The notes under the pieces are model-generated. The model did not search any database. It worked only from the letters and a program-made list of their open reading frames with translations, and was not told where the DNA came from. Shown in pieces: positions 29,115 to 38,423 of a stretch of 64,000 nt of DNA (the first letter of the stretch is position 1; every line of letters starts with the position of its first letter). The stretch comes from an uncultured Candidatus Actinomarina sp. GTDB lineage: Bacteria; Actinomycetota; Acidimicrobiia; Actinomarinales; Actinomarinaceae. The stretch is from the NCBI GenBank assembly GCA_902533795.1, contig CACAND010000001.1:174844-238843 (forward strand), read 5' to 3'. The position numbers were made by a program, and so were the translations under genes.

Positions 29115-29804
29115 TTATTGATTTGGTCTTAATCCTTTTCTTACGCAATTAGCATAATATTCTTGTTCCTTTTTTTTGTTTGTTGAAATATTGTTAATAA
29201 AATTTGAGTTATATAGAACATTTTTCATTATTTTTAACTTAAATCCCGAATTTACTAAATCATAAGCTAATTTGTAATCTTGACTATAAATAAATTCTTC
29301 ATCGTAGCCACCGACCTTTTCGATAATGTTTTTTTTAGCAAACATTGTGCCATGTATAAGCGGATTTTTAAATCTTAAAACAAAGTTAAGAGGAAGATAG
29401 TAAGAAAACCTTGGAAAAATATTCTGCGTATCATTTCTTACTGATCTTGCAAAAACCACATCAATATTTTCTTCATTTAAAAATTTAAGTTGTTTTTCAA
29501 GCCTTGTGTCTTCACTCCAATCATCTGAATCTTGTCTTGCTAAATATTTCCCGTTGCTTTCTTTTATCAGTAGGTTTAAGGATTTTGTCAATCCTAAATT
29601 GTTAGGATTTTTGAATACCTTAACCCTATTATCTTGCTCAGATATATTCATACATATTTGATAAGATCTATCAGTTGAACCATCATCAATAATTAGTAAT
29701 TCAAAATTTTTATGGCTTTGATTCAAAATACTTAGTACAGCTTTATGAATGTCTTCTTCTCCATTAAATACGGGTAATAAGACGCTTATTAAATTTTTAT
29801 TCAT
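29115..29804 (-). CDS. GT2-family glycosyltransferase
   Basis: A compact 229-residue GT-A enzyme. ISVLLPVFNGEEDIHKAVLSILNQSHKNFELLIIDDGSTDRS is the classic GT2 N-terminus, and GKYLARQDSDDWSEDTRLEKQL gives the DxDD site. KVGGYDEEFIYSQDYKL is the usual acceptor-loop segment. It has no membrane helices. It is the second gene of the leftward operon. Confidence 0.88.
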   Translation of the reverse strand: MNKNLISVLLPVFNGEEDIHKAVLSILNQSHKNFELLIIDDGSTDRSYQICMNISEQDNRVKVFKNPNNLGLTKSLNLLIKESNGKYLARQDSDDWSEDTRLEKQLKFLNEENIDVVFARSVRNDTQNIFPRFSYYLPLNFVLRFKNPLIHGTMFAKKNIIEKVGGYDEEFIYSQDYKLAYDLVNSGFKLKIMKNVLYNSNFINNISTNKKKEQEYYANCVRKGLRPNQ

Positions 29805-29810
29805 AGCATG

Positions 29811-30974
29811 TTAATTTGAAACAATTTTTTTGAATTTTATGTATAAAGTTTCCTCTTTTAATAATCCTAAAATATAATCTTTATTATCTAAACCAATATC
29901 TAACAAGTTTTCATTATTATTTAGCTCAATCAATTTTTTCTTAAAATCAGATTTATTTCCCTGTTGGAATACATATGGATAATTTTTAGGGAAAAAACTT
30001 GAAATAGAACCCGAATCCGGAACAACTGAAGGAATAGATAGCATAGATGCTTCGCATAGAACTGTTGGTTGTCCTTCATACATTTTGGTAAATGTTAAGA
30101 CGCCTTTTGAATTTCTTATAATTTTTAGCGTATCCTCACGATTTTTTGATCCTAAGAAGTAGATATTCGGTAAATCATAATAACTTTGAAGATCATTTAA
30201 TTGAGGCCCGTCTCCAACAATATAAAGTTTCAAGTTTTCAAATTTACACTCAAGAAAAACTTCAATTAATTCTTTAACACCTTTCTCAGCAGATACTCTT
30301 CCTGCGTATACGAAATAATCAACTTTATTAGTTTCTTTCTCTATGGTTTGCTCTTTGATGTAATTATGAAAAATATAAATATTATTTAGATCTAGACCAA
30401 CTTTACTAAGTTCATTTTTTTGAAATTGACCTAGTGCTAAAACTGTAGTTTCATACAGAATCAAATATGATAATAATTTTTTAGTATGTCGAACAACGAG
30501 AAACGACTTTAAGTATGAATCGCTAAACGTCTTGTTAAATAATTGATAATTCGATCTTGTTTGTCCACAACCATTACAAAATTCTCCTTTATCAATATGA
30601 TTCTTAACAAGATATGAATTACAACAGTTTAATCTTGAGTTATGAACTTTAATAATTGTCTTTATGCCTTTTTTGTGTAAAAATCGAATTATCCCAGTTG
30701 AGCCCTCAAACCATGTATTGTGTACGTAACAAATATCAGGTTTATAGGTATTAATTTTATTGTTAAGTTTTCTAATAGAATAAAAGTTGTAATTCAATAT
30801 TAAAAATAAAGATTGAATAATTTTCTTTTCGAATTTATTCGAAAAGAAAAGAGTATCTACATTAAAAAATTTACTTAAAAACTTAACCTCCTCACCCACA
30901 GCTATGTCTTCACCGCCTTTTTCTCGATAATGTGTGTGAATGACTAATATTTTTTTAGATTTATTTTTGTTCAT
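29811..30974 (-). CDS. GT4-family glycosyltransferase
   Basis: A 387-residue GT-B enzyme. KGGEDIAVGEEVKFL opens the acceptor domain, an inserted cysteine cluster (RLNCCNSYL ... EFCNGCGQ) lies near residues 120-140 as in several polysaccharide GT4 proteins and may bind a metal, and FVYAGRVSAEKGVKELIEVF starts the donor domain. VLTFTKMYEGQPTVLCEASMLSIPSVVPDSG contains the E-x7-E site. It is the first gene of the leftward operon ending in gmd, with a divergent promoter region shared with the 31020 gene. Confidence 0.86.
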   Translation of the reverse strand: MNKNKSKKILVIHTHYREKGGEDIAVGEEVKFLSKFFNVDTLFFSNKFEKKIIQSLFLILNYNFYSIRKLNNKINTYKPDICYVHNTWFEGSTGIIRFLHKKGIKTIIKVHNSRLNCCNSYLVKNHIDKGEFCNGCGQTRSNYQLFNKTFSDSYLKSFLVVRHTKKLLSYLILYETTVLALGQFQKNELSKVGLDLNNIYIFHNYIKEQTIEKETNKVDYFVYAGRVSAEKGVKELIEVFLECKFENLKLYIVGDGPQLNDLQSYYDLPNIYFLGSKNREDTLKIIRNSKGVLTFTKMYEGQPTVLCEASMLSIPSVVPDSGSISSFFPKNYPYVFQQGNKSDFKKKLIELNNNENLLDIGLDNKDYILGLLKEETLYIKFKKIVSN

Positions 30975-31019
30975 CTATTTACAGTTTATTATCCAAATAT
31001 TTAAGTTATCATAATTTTT

Positions 31020-32144
31020 ATGCATGTTGTAATATTCTTCACTTACGACTATTCCTTAAATATATGGAGTGATTCGGGAATATTAGATAGGGAGCTTATT
31101 TATTACAAGAAATTGCTGAATAAAAATAGTGATTTGGAAATTACTTTCGTAACTTATGGTGACAAAAGTGATTTAGATCACCTTGTGAATATGGATAGAG
31201 TTAATATTATTCCCATATATTCAATTATTAATAAAAATAAATCTAAAATTTTAAATTACATAAAGTCATTCTCTATTCCTTTTTTATTAAAAAAAAGAAT
31301 TAAAGATGTTGATTTAATTAAACAGTATCAGCTTCAAGGAGCATGGGTTTCGATATTCTACAAGTATTTAATAAAAAGACCATTGATCGTAAGGACTGGT
31401 TTTGATATGTATTCATTTAGCATTAAAGAAAAAAAGAAAGCTGTGAAGAGATATCTTTATAGATCCTTAACAAGTTTAAGCCTTAAAATTTCTGACTTAT
31501 ATACAGTTTCTAGCCAAACTGATGAAAAATTTCTTAACAAAAATTTTAAATTTGACGAATCGAAATTAAAAATTAGACCAAATTGGGTTTATGAAATAGA
31601 CACGTCCCCAATAGAAAAAAGACCAATGAATAAAATTTTGTCGATAGGAAGACTAGAAGAACAAAAAAATTTCTACGAGCTAATTAATAGCTTTGCTGAT
31701 TCTTCTTTTGAAATTGATATTTATGGAAAGGGTTCTGAAAAAGAAAAATTAGAAATATTAGCAAAAGAAAATAATGTCAATGTAAATTTTAAAGGAATGA
31801 TTGAATACAGTAATTTACAAAAAATCTATAAAAATTATGCCTTTTATGTAAGTGCCTCAAAATATGAAGGAAATCCTAAGACAATTCTTGAAGCCCAGAA
31901 TTCAGGATGTATCGTAATTGTTCTGAATGAAGAAAATTCTAAAGATATTATTGATACCAACATTGATGGAATAATTGTAAACGATGTAAAAGAAATGCAA
32001 AAAGAAATTAAAAATCTTGTTTCTAATCATGAAAAAATGAAAACACTTTCGAAAAATGCAGTCCAACGAACAAAAGAAAATAATGAATTAGAATTATTGA
32101 TTGATTTAGATTTGAAAGATTTTGATTTTTTAGTTTCGGTATGA
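31020..32144 (+). CDS. GT4-family glycosyltransferase
   Basis: A 374-residue GT-B enzyme: LYTVSSQTDEKFLNKNF, IRPNWVYEID, ILSIGRLEEQKNFYELINSF and FYVSASKYEGNPKTILEAQNSGCIVIVLN with the E-x7-E donor site. The ATG follows a CATAAT box by only a few bases, so its transcript may lack a leader. It overlaps the convergent ABC transporter gene by 15 nt. Donor sugar is unknown. Confidence 0.84.
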   Translation: MHVVIFFTYDYSLNIWSDSGILDRELIYYKKLLNKNSDLEITFVTYGDKSDLDHLVNMDRVNIIPIYSIINKNKSKILNYIKSFSIPFLLKKRIKDVDLIKQYQLQGAWVSIFYKYLIKRPLIVRTGFDMYSFSIKEKKKAVKRYLYRSLTSLSLKISDLYTVSSQTDEKFLNKNFKFDESKLKIRPNWVYEIDTSPIEKRPMNKILSIGRLEEQKNFYELINSFADSSFEIDIYGKGSEKEKLEILAKENNVNVNFKGMIEYSNLQKIYKNYAFYVSASKYEGNPKTILEAQNSGCIVIVLNEENSKDIIDTNIDGIIVNDVKEMQKEIKNLVSNHEKMKTLSKNAVQRTKENNELELLIDLDLKDFDFLVSV

Positions 32145-33746
32145 AACTATTCTTTTTTCATTCTCTAATTCTATTTTGATATGTTGATCGATGTTTTCAT
32201 AATCATCAATATTGTGAGTAATATTTATTATCGTAATATTTAGATTATCTAAAACCTTTAAAATTGTTTCTTTACTTTTTTTATCTACATTTGATAGTGA
32301 TTCGTCAAGTAACAAAATATCAATATCTTTTAGAAGAGCTCTTATAAAAGATATTTTTTGCATTTGTCCGGTTGATAATGATTTATTACTTACCTTTGTA
32401 TCGAGTGATCCTTCATTTTCATTATTAAAAACTTCAAATTTTTCAATATATTCTTTAAGTTGATTGTCGTCTTTCTGAAATGAATTTCCATAAAGTAAAT
32501 TATCTCTTAGAGAAGCATTTAAAATCATAGGTATTGCTCCTACAAAGCCAAAATTATTTGAATAAGATATTACCTCACCTTTGGTTGCATAAAAAATACC
32601 AGAAAACAATCCAAGTAGTGTGCTTTTTCCGGATCCATTTGAACCTGTAATTACAGTATGTTTGTTTTTACTAATTGAAAAGTTAAGATTTTCAAATATA
32701 TTTACTTCAGAATTAAAATATTTAAAATCTAAGTTATTTACTTTTATAGCGATTGAATCATCGATATTTTTATCAATAACAAAATTAGTTGTTTGGACAA
32801 TTTCTTTATTTTTCTCAAGTAAAAATAACTTTTCAAGATAGACATGATAAGCAGAAACTAGATGTAAATTACTATTTAATACACCTAGGGCTTGAAATAA
32901 TCTTAAAGCAACCCCGATAAAATCTAAAGTTATATATTTTACAACGTCTAAGAAAACAATTGCTAAGCTCAATCCAAAAAAAGTTAAGAAATTTGGAATA
33001 ATTGCACTTATTGATCCCAATTTTATATTGACTAATGTTGAGTCGTAGTAATCCTTTAAACTCTTTCTAAAATTTTTGAGTTCTTCATGAGCTAAATTAA
33101 GTATTTTGATTAAATAAAGATTATCAACTATTTTTTCAATTTTTTCACTAATTTCTTGACTCGTAAGATATGTTTTATGAGATGTTTTTCTACCTTGTTT
33201 AATTATATAAATTGTCGGAAAATACAAAACAGCTATGCCGGCAGATAAGATAATTAATGAATTAAAGTCAGTAATTATTAAATAAACAGTATATGCAAAA
33301 ACTTGAAGGACACTTCCAATGAAAGTTGCGAGAGTACTATAGAAACCTGAAACCTGTCCTGCAATTGTGTTTATATAAAAATATGCATCAGATGACGAAT
33401 AATTACCCTGACTAAATATTTCTTTAATTAATTGATCTCTTAAATTTTCTTCAACTTCTAATCTTAATTTAGTTATATTTATCTTTTCGTAGTAGATGCA
33501 TGCAAATCTAAATATTACTAATAGTGGTAAAAGGTAAATATTATCAAACAAAAATATTGTTATAAAATTATCTATTGAAATGTCATCTGAAAATACGTTT
33601 GTAAAAGATAGTATTATTAAAATGTCTAGAAGAACAATAAGGTTAGAGATAATTCCCGTTATGAAAATTCTGATTTTTTTATTTTTTGTTTTTGTGAGTT
33701 TCGAGACTTTGATTAAATCATTTACAAATACTTTGAATTGACTCAT
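32130..33746 (-). CDS. ABC half-transporter, PglK/MsbA-like lipid-linked glycan flippase
   Basis: A 538-residue protein with six predicted helices in residues 25-290 and an ATPase domain after residue 335. Walker A is TGSNGSGKST (about 368), the signature is LSTGQMQKISFIRALL, Walker B is ILLLDESLSNVD, and the switch His is in INITHN. Homodimers of this architecture include PglK, which flips polyprenyl-diphosphate oligosaccharides. No Wzx-type flippase is seen in the window, so this is the best candidate exporter for the glycan; the substrate is inferred from context. Confidence 0.83.
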   Translation of the reverse strand: MSQFKVFVNDLIKVSKLTKTKNKKIRIFITGIISNLIVLLDILIILSFTNVFSDDISIDNFITIFLFDNIYLLPLLVIFRFACIYYEKINITKLRLEVEENLRDQLIKEIFSQGNYSSSDAYFYINTIAGQVSGFYSTLATFIGSVLQVFAYTVYLIITDFNSLIILSAGIAVLYFPTIYIIKQGRKTSHKTYLTSQEISEKIEKIVDNLYLIKILNLAHEELKNFRKSLKDYYDSTLVNIKLGSISAIIPNFLTFFGLSLAIVFLDVVKYITLDFIGVALRLFQALGVLNSNLHLVSAYHVYLEKLFLLEKNKEIVQTTNFVIDKNIDDSIAIKVNNLDFKYFNSEVNIFENLNFSISKNKHTVITGSNGSGKSTLLGLFSGIFYATKGEVISYSNNFGFVGAIPMILNASLRDNLLYGNSFQKDDNQLKEYIEKFEVFNNENEGSLDTKVSNKSLSTGQMQKISFIRALLKDIDILLLDESLSNVDKKSKETILKVLDNLNITIINITHNIDDYENIDQHIKIELENEKRIVSYRN

Positions 33747-33814
33747 ATTAGTATTCTATTAAATTATAAATCTTTTATGAATCCTAAAAAGAAAGAATAT
33801 TTTTATTATTACTT

Positions 33815-33836
33815 GGAACAAAAAGCAATTTGTTCC
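33815..33836 (-). terminator. Hairpin just after the stop of the 33837 gene
   Basis: A perfect 8-bp inverted repeat GGAACAAA / TTTGTTCC with a 6-nt loop begins directly after the TAA. No strong T tract follows on the minus strand, so it may be a weak terminator or a transcript-end stabiliser. Confidence 0.35.
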
Positions 33837-34913
33837 TTAATTTTGCAAAATTGACATAAAAATACTCAATAAATATTCTAAATTGTTCAATACAAAATTT
33901 TCTTGAAAATGTACCAAAGGTTTACAACAGTGTTCAATTCGAAAAACAAAAGGATAAAACAGAAATATAAACAAAATATTATTATTAATTAAATCTTTTT
34001 CTGATATTAAATAAACTACAAGAAAACAAATTAGGACAATGTATATCCATCTGCCCCAATCATAACCAATTAAAAACAAAGGGATAAAAGATATTCCTAT
34101 AAAGAAATAATATTGGAATTTCTTGAAAAATACTTTATCAAACAGAAATGGAATCATTGATAACAAAAATAAAAATATATAAAAATAAGATGAGTTTCTG
34201 TTCTCATTAATGATAATATTTTGGGTTATTAAATATGCGGCATTAAAATCCCAAACAAGAAATTCGAAGGAACCATAGCCACACAAGTTAGATAGTCCAA
34301 AATTTTCTAAGTCCTCGCACATTAAATTTCGTTTTCTATATAAATCTTGCTCACTATTTGAAAAAATAAAATAAAATAAAATATTTAAAAAAGTTGGTCC
34401 AATAAAAAAAAGATAGTGGCTCAGATTTTTTGATTCTATTTTATAAAATAAAATAAAAATTAAAGTTGTTAAAAAAAATAAATTTACAGAATGGGAGAAT
34501 ATAGCAATTGTATAAATTACTCCACTTAAGTAAATTTTATAACTTTTCTTATCTTTAATATTTGAAGCAAGGATAACCAAAGCTAAAATTCCCAATATTT
34601 CCTTTCGAAATGAGCCTTGTGAATCATAAATATTAAATAAGAATGTTGCTGGAGAGAAAATTAGTATTAGTGAAATAAAGTTTTGTTTTGATTGATTAAA
34701 AATTTTGGTGATAAAGTAAAAAATTAATATATAAATAGCTATTAATAAAAAGGAAAGAAAATCTAACATCGATTCTTGATGATTGAATGAATTTATTAAA
34801 AAAGTTCCAATAAGTCCTCTACTAATAAAACCATGGTTGTAATTTATTAACCAATCTGCAGTCATGAATGTATGACCCTTATTATTATTTAAGTCAATGT
34901 AATACCTAAACAA
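33837..34913 (-). CDS. Polytopic membrane protein of glycan locus, family unknown
   Basis: A 358-residue protein with about nine helices. TADWLINYNHGFISRGLIGT after the first helix and FLFNIYDSQGSFRKEIL further on are motifs of a hypothetical membrane family common in polysaccharide loci. The called TTG start at 34913 cuts off a helix: the frame stays open to 34991 and encodes KNKIFFFLLILYIPLFRYY. The only start-like codon with a ribosome site is ATA at 34982, preceded by AAGGACCTCA. The true protein is therefore probably about 23 residues longer. It may be a polymerase or GT-C-type transferase. Confidence 0.6.
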   Translation of the reverse strand: MFRYYIDLNNNKGHTFMTADWLINYNHGFISRGLIGTFLINSFNHQESMLDFLSFLLIAIYILIFYFITKIFNQSKQNFISLILIFSPATFLFNIYDSQGSFRKEILGILALVILASNIKDKKSYKIYLSGVIYTIAIFSHSVNLFFLTTLIFILFYKIESKNLSHYLFFIGPTFLNILFYFIFSNSEQDLYRKRNLMCEDLENFGLSNLCGYGSFEFLVWDFNAAYLITQNIIINENRNSSYFYIFLFLLSMIPFLFDKVFFKKFQYYFFIGISFIPLFLIGYDWGRWIYIVLICFLVVYLISEKDLINNNILFIFLFYPFVFRIEHCCKPLVHFQENFVLNNLEYLLSIFMSILQN

Positions 34914-35127
34914 TGGAATATAAAGAATAAGAAGAAAAAAAAATATTTTATTTTTTGATATTTGATTAATTAATATTTTTATTTGAGGTCCTTATCTAAG
35001 TTATCTTACTATCGTAGTTAACAGAATTATATTACTGTCATTCATTACCCAATAAAAATATAATTTCAATATTTTCATAGATTGTTTATAAATACAGAAA
35101 GTTTCTTTAGTACTAATTAATAAACTT

Positions 35128-35721
35128 TTAATCAACTGATTTCCAAAGATGGAGAGAAGCTATAGTCCTATAGGGAGACCATTTTTTTGCGTACTCATCA
35201 TATTTATTCCAATCACTATCAGATTTAATCATTTTATAATTATTCATTGCTGATCTTAGTCCAGCATCTTTTGAAGAAAATATGTCAAGATTGCCTGAGC
35301 AAAATATTTCAAACATATTTACGGACCAGGGGCCAATACCAAAAACTGAAAGTAATTTTTCATTCATTTCGTGATGGTCTAGTTTTGTTAAGTCATAAAA
35401 ATTTTTATCTAAAAAAATTTCTGATAATTCTTTGATTGTTCTTGCTTTGTTTTGACTTAAACCAAATTTTTTAATTTGATTAATTTTAAGATTCTGAAAA
35501 TCTTTTGCACTTAGGTACTTGGTATTGAAAAAGTCTTTAATATTTTCATATATAGTATTTGCTGCAGATGTTGAGATAAATTGTGCTATTACAATTGCTG
35601 TAAGGGAATCAAATTGGTTTTTTTTATTTGGTTTAAAAACGATATGACCATTTACGTCAATTAATTTTTTTAATTTTTTATCTAAGCGACGTAAATATTC
35701 TTCTTCTTTTGAAAATTTCAT
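35128..35721 (-). CDS. HhH-GPD DNA glycosylase (AlkA/3-methyladenine type)
   Basis: A 197-residue base-excision repair protein. LLSVFGIGPWSVNMFEIF is the helix-hairpin-helix with the GPW motif, and LDIFSSKDAGLRSAMNNY places the catalytic aspartate (KDAGLR). It would remove alkylated bases from DNA. It has no obvious link to the glycan genes, and it lies between the membrane-protein gene and the acetyltransferase gene as cargo of the island. It lacks the Fe-S cysteines of the EndoIII branch. Confidence 0.85.
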   Translation of the reverse strand: MKFSKEEEYLRRLDKKLKKLIDVNGHIVFKPNKKNQFDSLTAIVIAQFISTSAANTIYENIKDFFNTKYLSAKDFQNLKINQIKKFGLSQNKARTIKELSEIFLDKNFYDLTKLDHHEMNEKLLSVFGIGPWSVNMFEIFCSGNLDIFSSKDAGLRSAMNNYKMIKSDSDWNKYDEYAKKWSPYRTIASLHLWKSVD

Positions 35722-35845
35722 AAAGTGGTTATTTATAGATCTAAATTATTTTAGAAATCTTGGGTACGCTAAATATAATTGCTACTCTCCATACTTAAAT
35801 TATATAAATTTCATAAATATTTTTTTCAGAGTTTTAAAAAATAAA

Positions 35846-36325
35846 TTAATTTCTATCTTTTATCACTCTAGCTGGATTTCCATAAGCTAATTTATTTTTT
35901 GGTATATCTTTTGTCACAACGCTGCCAGCACCAATCAGGCAATTTTTCATTAATGTAACACCACAAATAATTGTGCTATTCGCACCAATCGAGACAAAAT
36001 CTTCCACAACAGTTTTAGTTAATCTTTCTTCACTCCAATCCTTAACTTTTGGATATAAATCATTTGTGAAAACTACAGAAGGACCAACAAATACTTCATT
36101 TCCAATTACAACACCTTTATAGACTGAAACATTATTCTGAATTTTACAATTATCACCTATTATTACGCCCTCATCTATATAAACATTTTGTCCGATCGTA
36201 ACATTTTTTCCTATCATCACATTCTCTCTAATGTGTGAAAAGTGCCAAATTTTAGTATCTTTTCCAATAGTAGATCTGTCGCTAACGATAGAGGTTTCAT
36301 GCTGTGTAAAGTTATTATTTTCCAT
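35846..36325 (-). CDS. Left-handed beta-helix sugar N-acetyltransferase (WbpD/FdtC-like)
   Basis: A 159-residue hexapeptide-repeat protein. IWHFSHIRENVMIGKNVTIGQNVYIDEGVIIGDNCKIQNNVSVYKGVVIG shows repeated [IV]G-x4 turns; FVGPSVVFTNDLYPK and GANSTIICGVTLMKNCLIGAGSVVTKDIP follow, ending in YGNPARVI. This is the pattern of acetyl-CoA transferases for nucleotide 3-amino sugars (WbpD, WlbB, FdtC). It may act after the aminotransferase at 818. Its ATG is only a few bases beyond the 3' end of a decayed tRNA-Phe copy, so it sits right at an old insertion junction. Confidence 0.86.
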   Translation of the reverse strand: MENNNFTQHETSIVSDRSTIGKDTKIWHFSHIRENVMIGKNVTIGQNVYIDEGVIIGDNCKIQNNVSVYKGVVIGNEVFVGPSVVFTNDLYPKVKDWSEERLTKTVVEDFVSIGANSTIICGVTLMKNCLIGAGSVVTKDIPKNKLAYGNPARVIKDRN

Positions 36326-36327
36326 TT

Positions 36328-36398
36328 TGTGGCCAGAGGCAGAATCGAACTGCCTAACCCTTATTTTTTATATAATGGCAGACCACTTGACCTTATCT
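36328..36398 (-). pseudogene. Decayed tRNA-Phe copy / attachment-site remnant A
   Basis: The plus-strand stretch 36328-36354 is identical over 27 bases to 40335-40361, the 3' end (acceptor and T arm) of the intact tRNA-Phe. Similarity continues weakly through the anticodon arm (TTATTTTTTATATAA versus TTGTTTTTCAGACAA) and D arm, where base pairing and the GAA anticodon are lost. It has the same orientation as the intact gene. Duplicated tRNA 3' ends are the usual scar of site-specific island integration. Confidence 0.75.
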
Positions 36399-36586
36399 TA
36401 TTGTAACTTATTCATCATTAGTTTTCGCTCATTAGGTTTAGCTTGTATTCGGAAATGAGCAGTAAAATAAATCACAATAAAGAAATTTTTTTAGAACATT
36501 TCTGGCACAGTTTTTAATTAATATTTTTGTAGAATATCAACTAATCCTAAGAGGGTTCATAAATTGGGAAATTGCAGATTAATTTT

Positions 36587-37519
36587 CTATCCATATTGAG
36601 AAATAAAAGTTTTTACCTCATATCCATAACTAATTAGTTGCTTTAACCTATTTTCAAAAATATTTAATTTATACTCAACATCTATATTTATTCTCTCGAG
36701 ATTTGGGGTTTTTTCAAGATTATTAAAATCGTTATTGTCAAGAAAGTCTGCTGGATGAATAAGCAAGTAAAATTGTTCAGATCTAGTTGCAACTAGCTTA
36801 AATATAAAATTAACTAAAAATTTTGGAAACACATACTCTAATGTCATCCAATAAGACAATTTATATTTTGTGGGCAAAGGAATTACCCATATTTTTTTAT
36901 CTTTACTTTTAAAATATGAGTTTTTAACTGGATAGGGTTTTTGTTTCCCAAAAAACATCCTTGCGTAATCCTTTCTTGAAAATAAATCTTTTATATTATA
37001 AGTATGGGCTACTTTTTTCTTTGAAAAATAGTTAAATACATAATTTAATAACATTTTTAACATCGCCAGAAACATTAAAGGTGAAGGAGCTAAGGAGTGG
37101 TCATATGAATAATTTAAATCTACTAATTTCTTAATTGTAAAGCTATTAGAGTTCCAACCTGGAGCAATGAATCCTTTCGAGTCATAATTGAGCTTTTTTT
37201 TAATCAAATTATGTGTATCTTCTATTTCACGCGACTGAACATCATCCTTTAAAAATGCAAAATTTTGATAATGAGAATAACTATGATTTCCGATTTCGTG
37301 CCCTCTTTCAATTAATTTTTTTAAAACATCTATGTTGGAATCATCTTCTAAATCTTTTCCAATGACAAATGCTGACATCTTCGCATTATATTTATCTAAA
37401 ATTTTTTCTATTCGTGGAATTGCAATCTTAAATGCAGGATCATTTTTCATTGGATAAGAATTTGTTGCATAACCAATAGAATCCACATTAAGACTTATGA
37501 ATGCTATTTTTTTATTCAC
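36587..37519 (-). CDS. Polysaccharide deacetylase-like (CE4/NodB) protein
   Basis: A 310-residue NodB-fold protein. IAFISLNVDSIG replaces the usual TFDDG start, VLKKLIERGHEIGNHSYSHYQNF holds the metal-binding H-x3-H (residues about 78-82), and FIAPGWNSNSFTIKKL is the motif-3 region. The first motif has one Asp instead of a DD pair, so activity may differ. No signal peptide is visible, so a cytoplasmic role on a sugar precursor is possible. It overlaps the formyltransferase gene upstream by 8 nt, so the two are a cotranscribed pair between two tRNA-Phe remnants. Confidence 0.75.
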   Translation of the reverse strand: MNKKIAFISLNVDSIGYATNSYPMKNDPAFKIAIPRIEKILDKYNAKMSAFVIGKDLEDDSNIDVLKKLIERGHEIGNHSYSHYQNFAFLKDDVQSREIEDTHNLIKKKLNYDSKGFIAPGWNSNSFTIKKLVDLNYSYDHSLAPSPLMFLAMLKMLLNYVFNYFSKKKVAHTYNIKDLFSRKDYARMFFGKQKPYPVKNSYFKSKDKKIWVIPLPTKYKLSYWMTLEYVFPKFLVNFIFKLVATRSEQFYLLIHPADFLDNNDFNNLEKTPNLERINIDVEYKLNIFENRLKQLISYGYEVKTFISQYG

Positions 37520-38264
37520 TAAAAATATCTTTCATGGTGATAATTTTGCCACCAGCTTTGTAAAACTTTTTTAAAATATTTTTGTCAGGATAAGAGTAAT
37601 ATGACCCTGGTTCGTATTGTTTTTCTCTTACATTTCTTTTTAAATTTTTATAAAATTCCATAAAATATTTATCAAAATTATCATATATTTCCTTGTAAAA
37701 ATCCACCATAGTCCTCTTTAAATTAATTCTTTCAAAATATACTATATCCCCGGTGTCGATAGATTCTAAAACATAATGAAAAGAGATACCTTGCTCAAAA
37801 CCATTAATTTTATTGTATATATAGGGAAAGACTCCTTTTCCATGAGGTAGTAAAGATGCGTGCTTATTAAACCAAGAAATGTTCTCATTAACTTTTAATA
37901 ATTCTTTGGGAATTATGTAACTGCATGTGATAAAAACCATATCTGGTTTGAAATCTATTATTTTGTTTCGAATTGCGTCTATATCAAAAAAATTTAAATT
38001 CAATGATATTTCTTTATTGAAAGTTTTTTTATTTGTTCTATAGAATTTAATATTTCTTACAATAGAAAAAATCGCTAAAGATAAAAAATTTTTTAATCCA
38101 AAACTTCTAAAATAATATACTGCAGGGTTCATATTTTTTATTTTTTTATCTGGCAATGTAATCAGATTAAATTCAAATTGTTTATATTCAGAGTTTATTA
38201 CCTTGGCCCACGCAGGCTTAAGCCAAACACTATCGTTATTGGTTATTACCAGAATTTTTTTCAC
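37512..38264 (-). CDS. Sugar N-formyltransferase (formyl-transferase family)
   Basis: A 250-residue member of the methionyl-tRNA formyltransferase fold without the C-terminal OB domain. SWFNKHASLLPHGKGVFPY gives the catalytic Asn and His (N-x-H), and SFHYVLESIDTGDIVYFE supplies the catalytic Asp. Stand-alone versions in glycan loci use N10-formyl-tetrahydrofolate to formylate an amino sugar (VioF, WlaRD, FdtF type). The likely substrate is the aminodeoxy sugar made by a DegT enzyme. The GTG start lies eight bases after a TATAAT. Confidence 0.8.
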   Translation of the reverse strand: MKKILVITNNDSVWLKPAWAKVINSEYKQFEFNLITLPDKKIKNMNPAVYYFRSFGLKNFLSLAIFSIVRNIKFYRTNKKTFNKEISLNLNFFDIDAIRNKIIDFKPDMVFITCSYIIPKELLKVNENISWFNKHASLLPHGKGVFPYIYNKINGFEQGISFHYVLESIDTGDIVYFERINLKRTMVDFYKEIYDNFDKYFMEFYKNLKRNVREKQYEPGSYYSYPDKNILKKFYKAGGKIITMKDIFSE

Positions 38265-38423
38265 TTTTAGGGATTATAACCTACTTGACAAAACTTTTTA
38301 ATATAAAGATTTAAACGATCTTTGGTTCTTTTATCGCAAATTTCTAGTGATGAATAGATCCAAGGTGTTTACTCGAAACGGCAAAGGTCTCATACGTTCC
38401 CTTAAATATCCTGCAATGTAAAT

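Noticed and set aside
38265-38423. Possible RNA gene or third tRNA remnant in the gap after the formyltransferase
   Set aside because: CGAAACGGCAAAGG looked tRNA-like, but no arm pairing or similarity to tRNA-Phe could be found.
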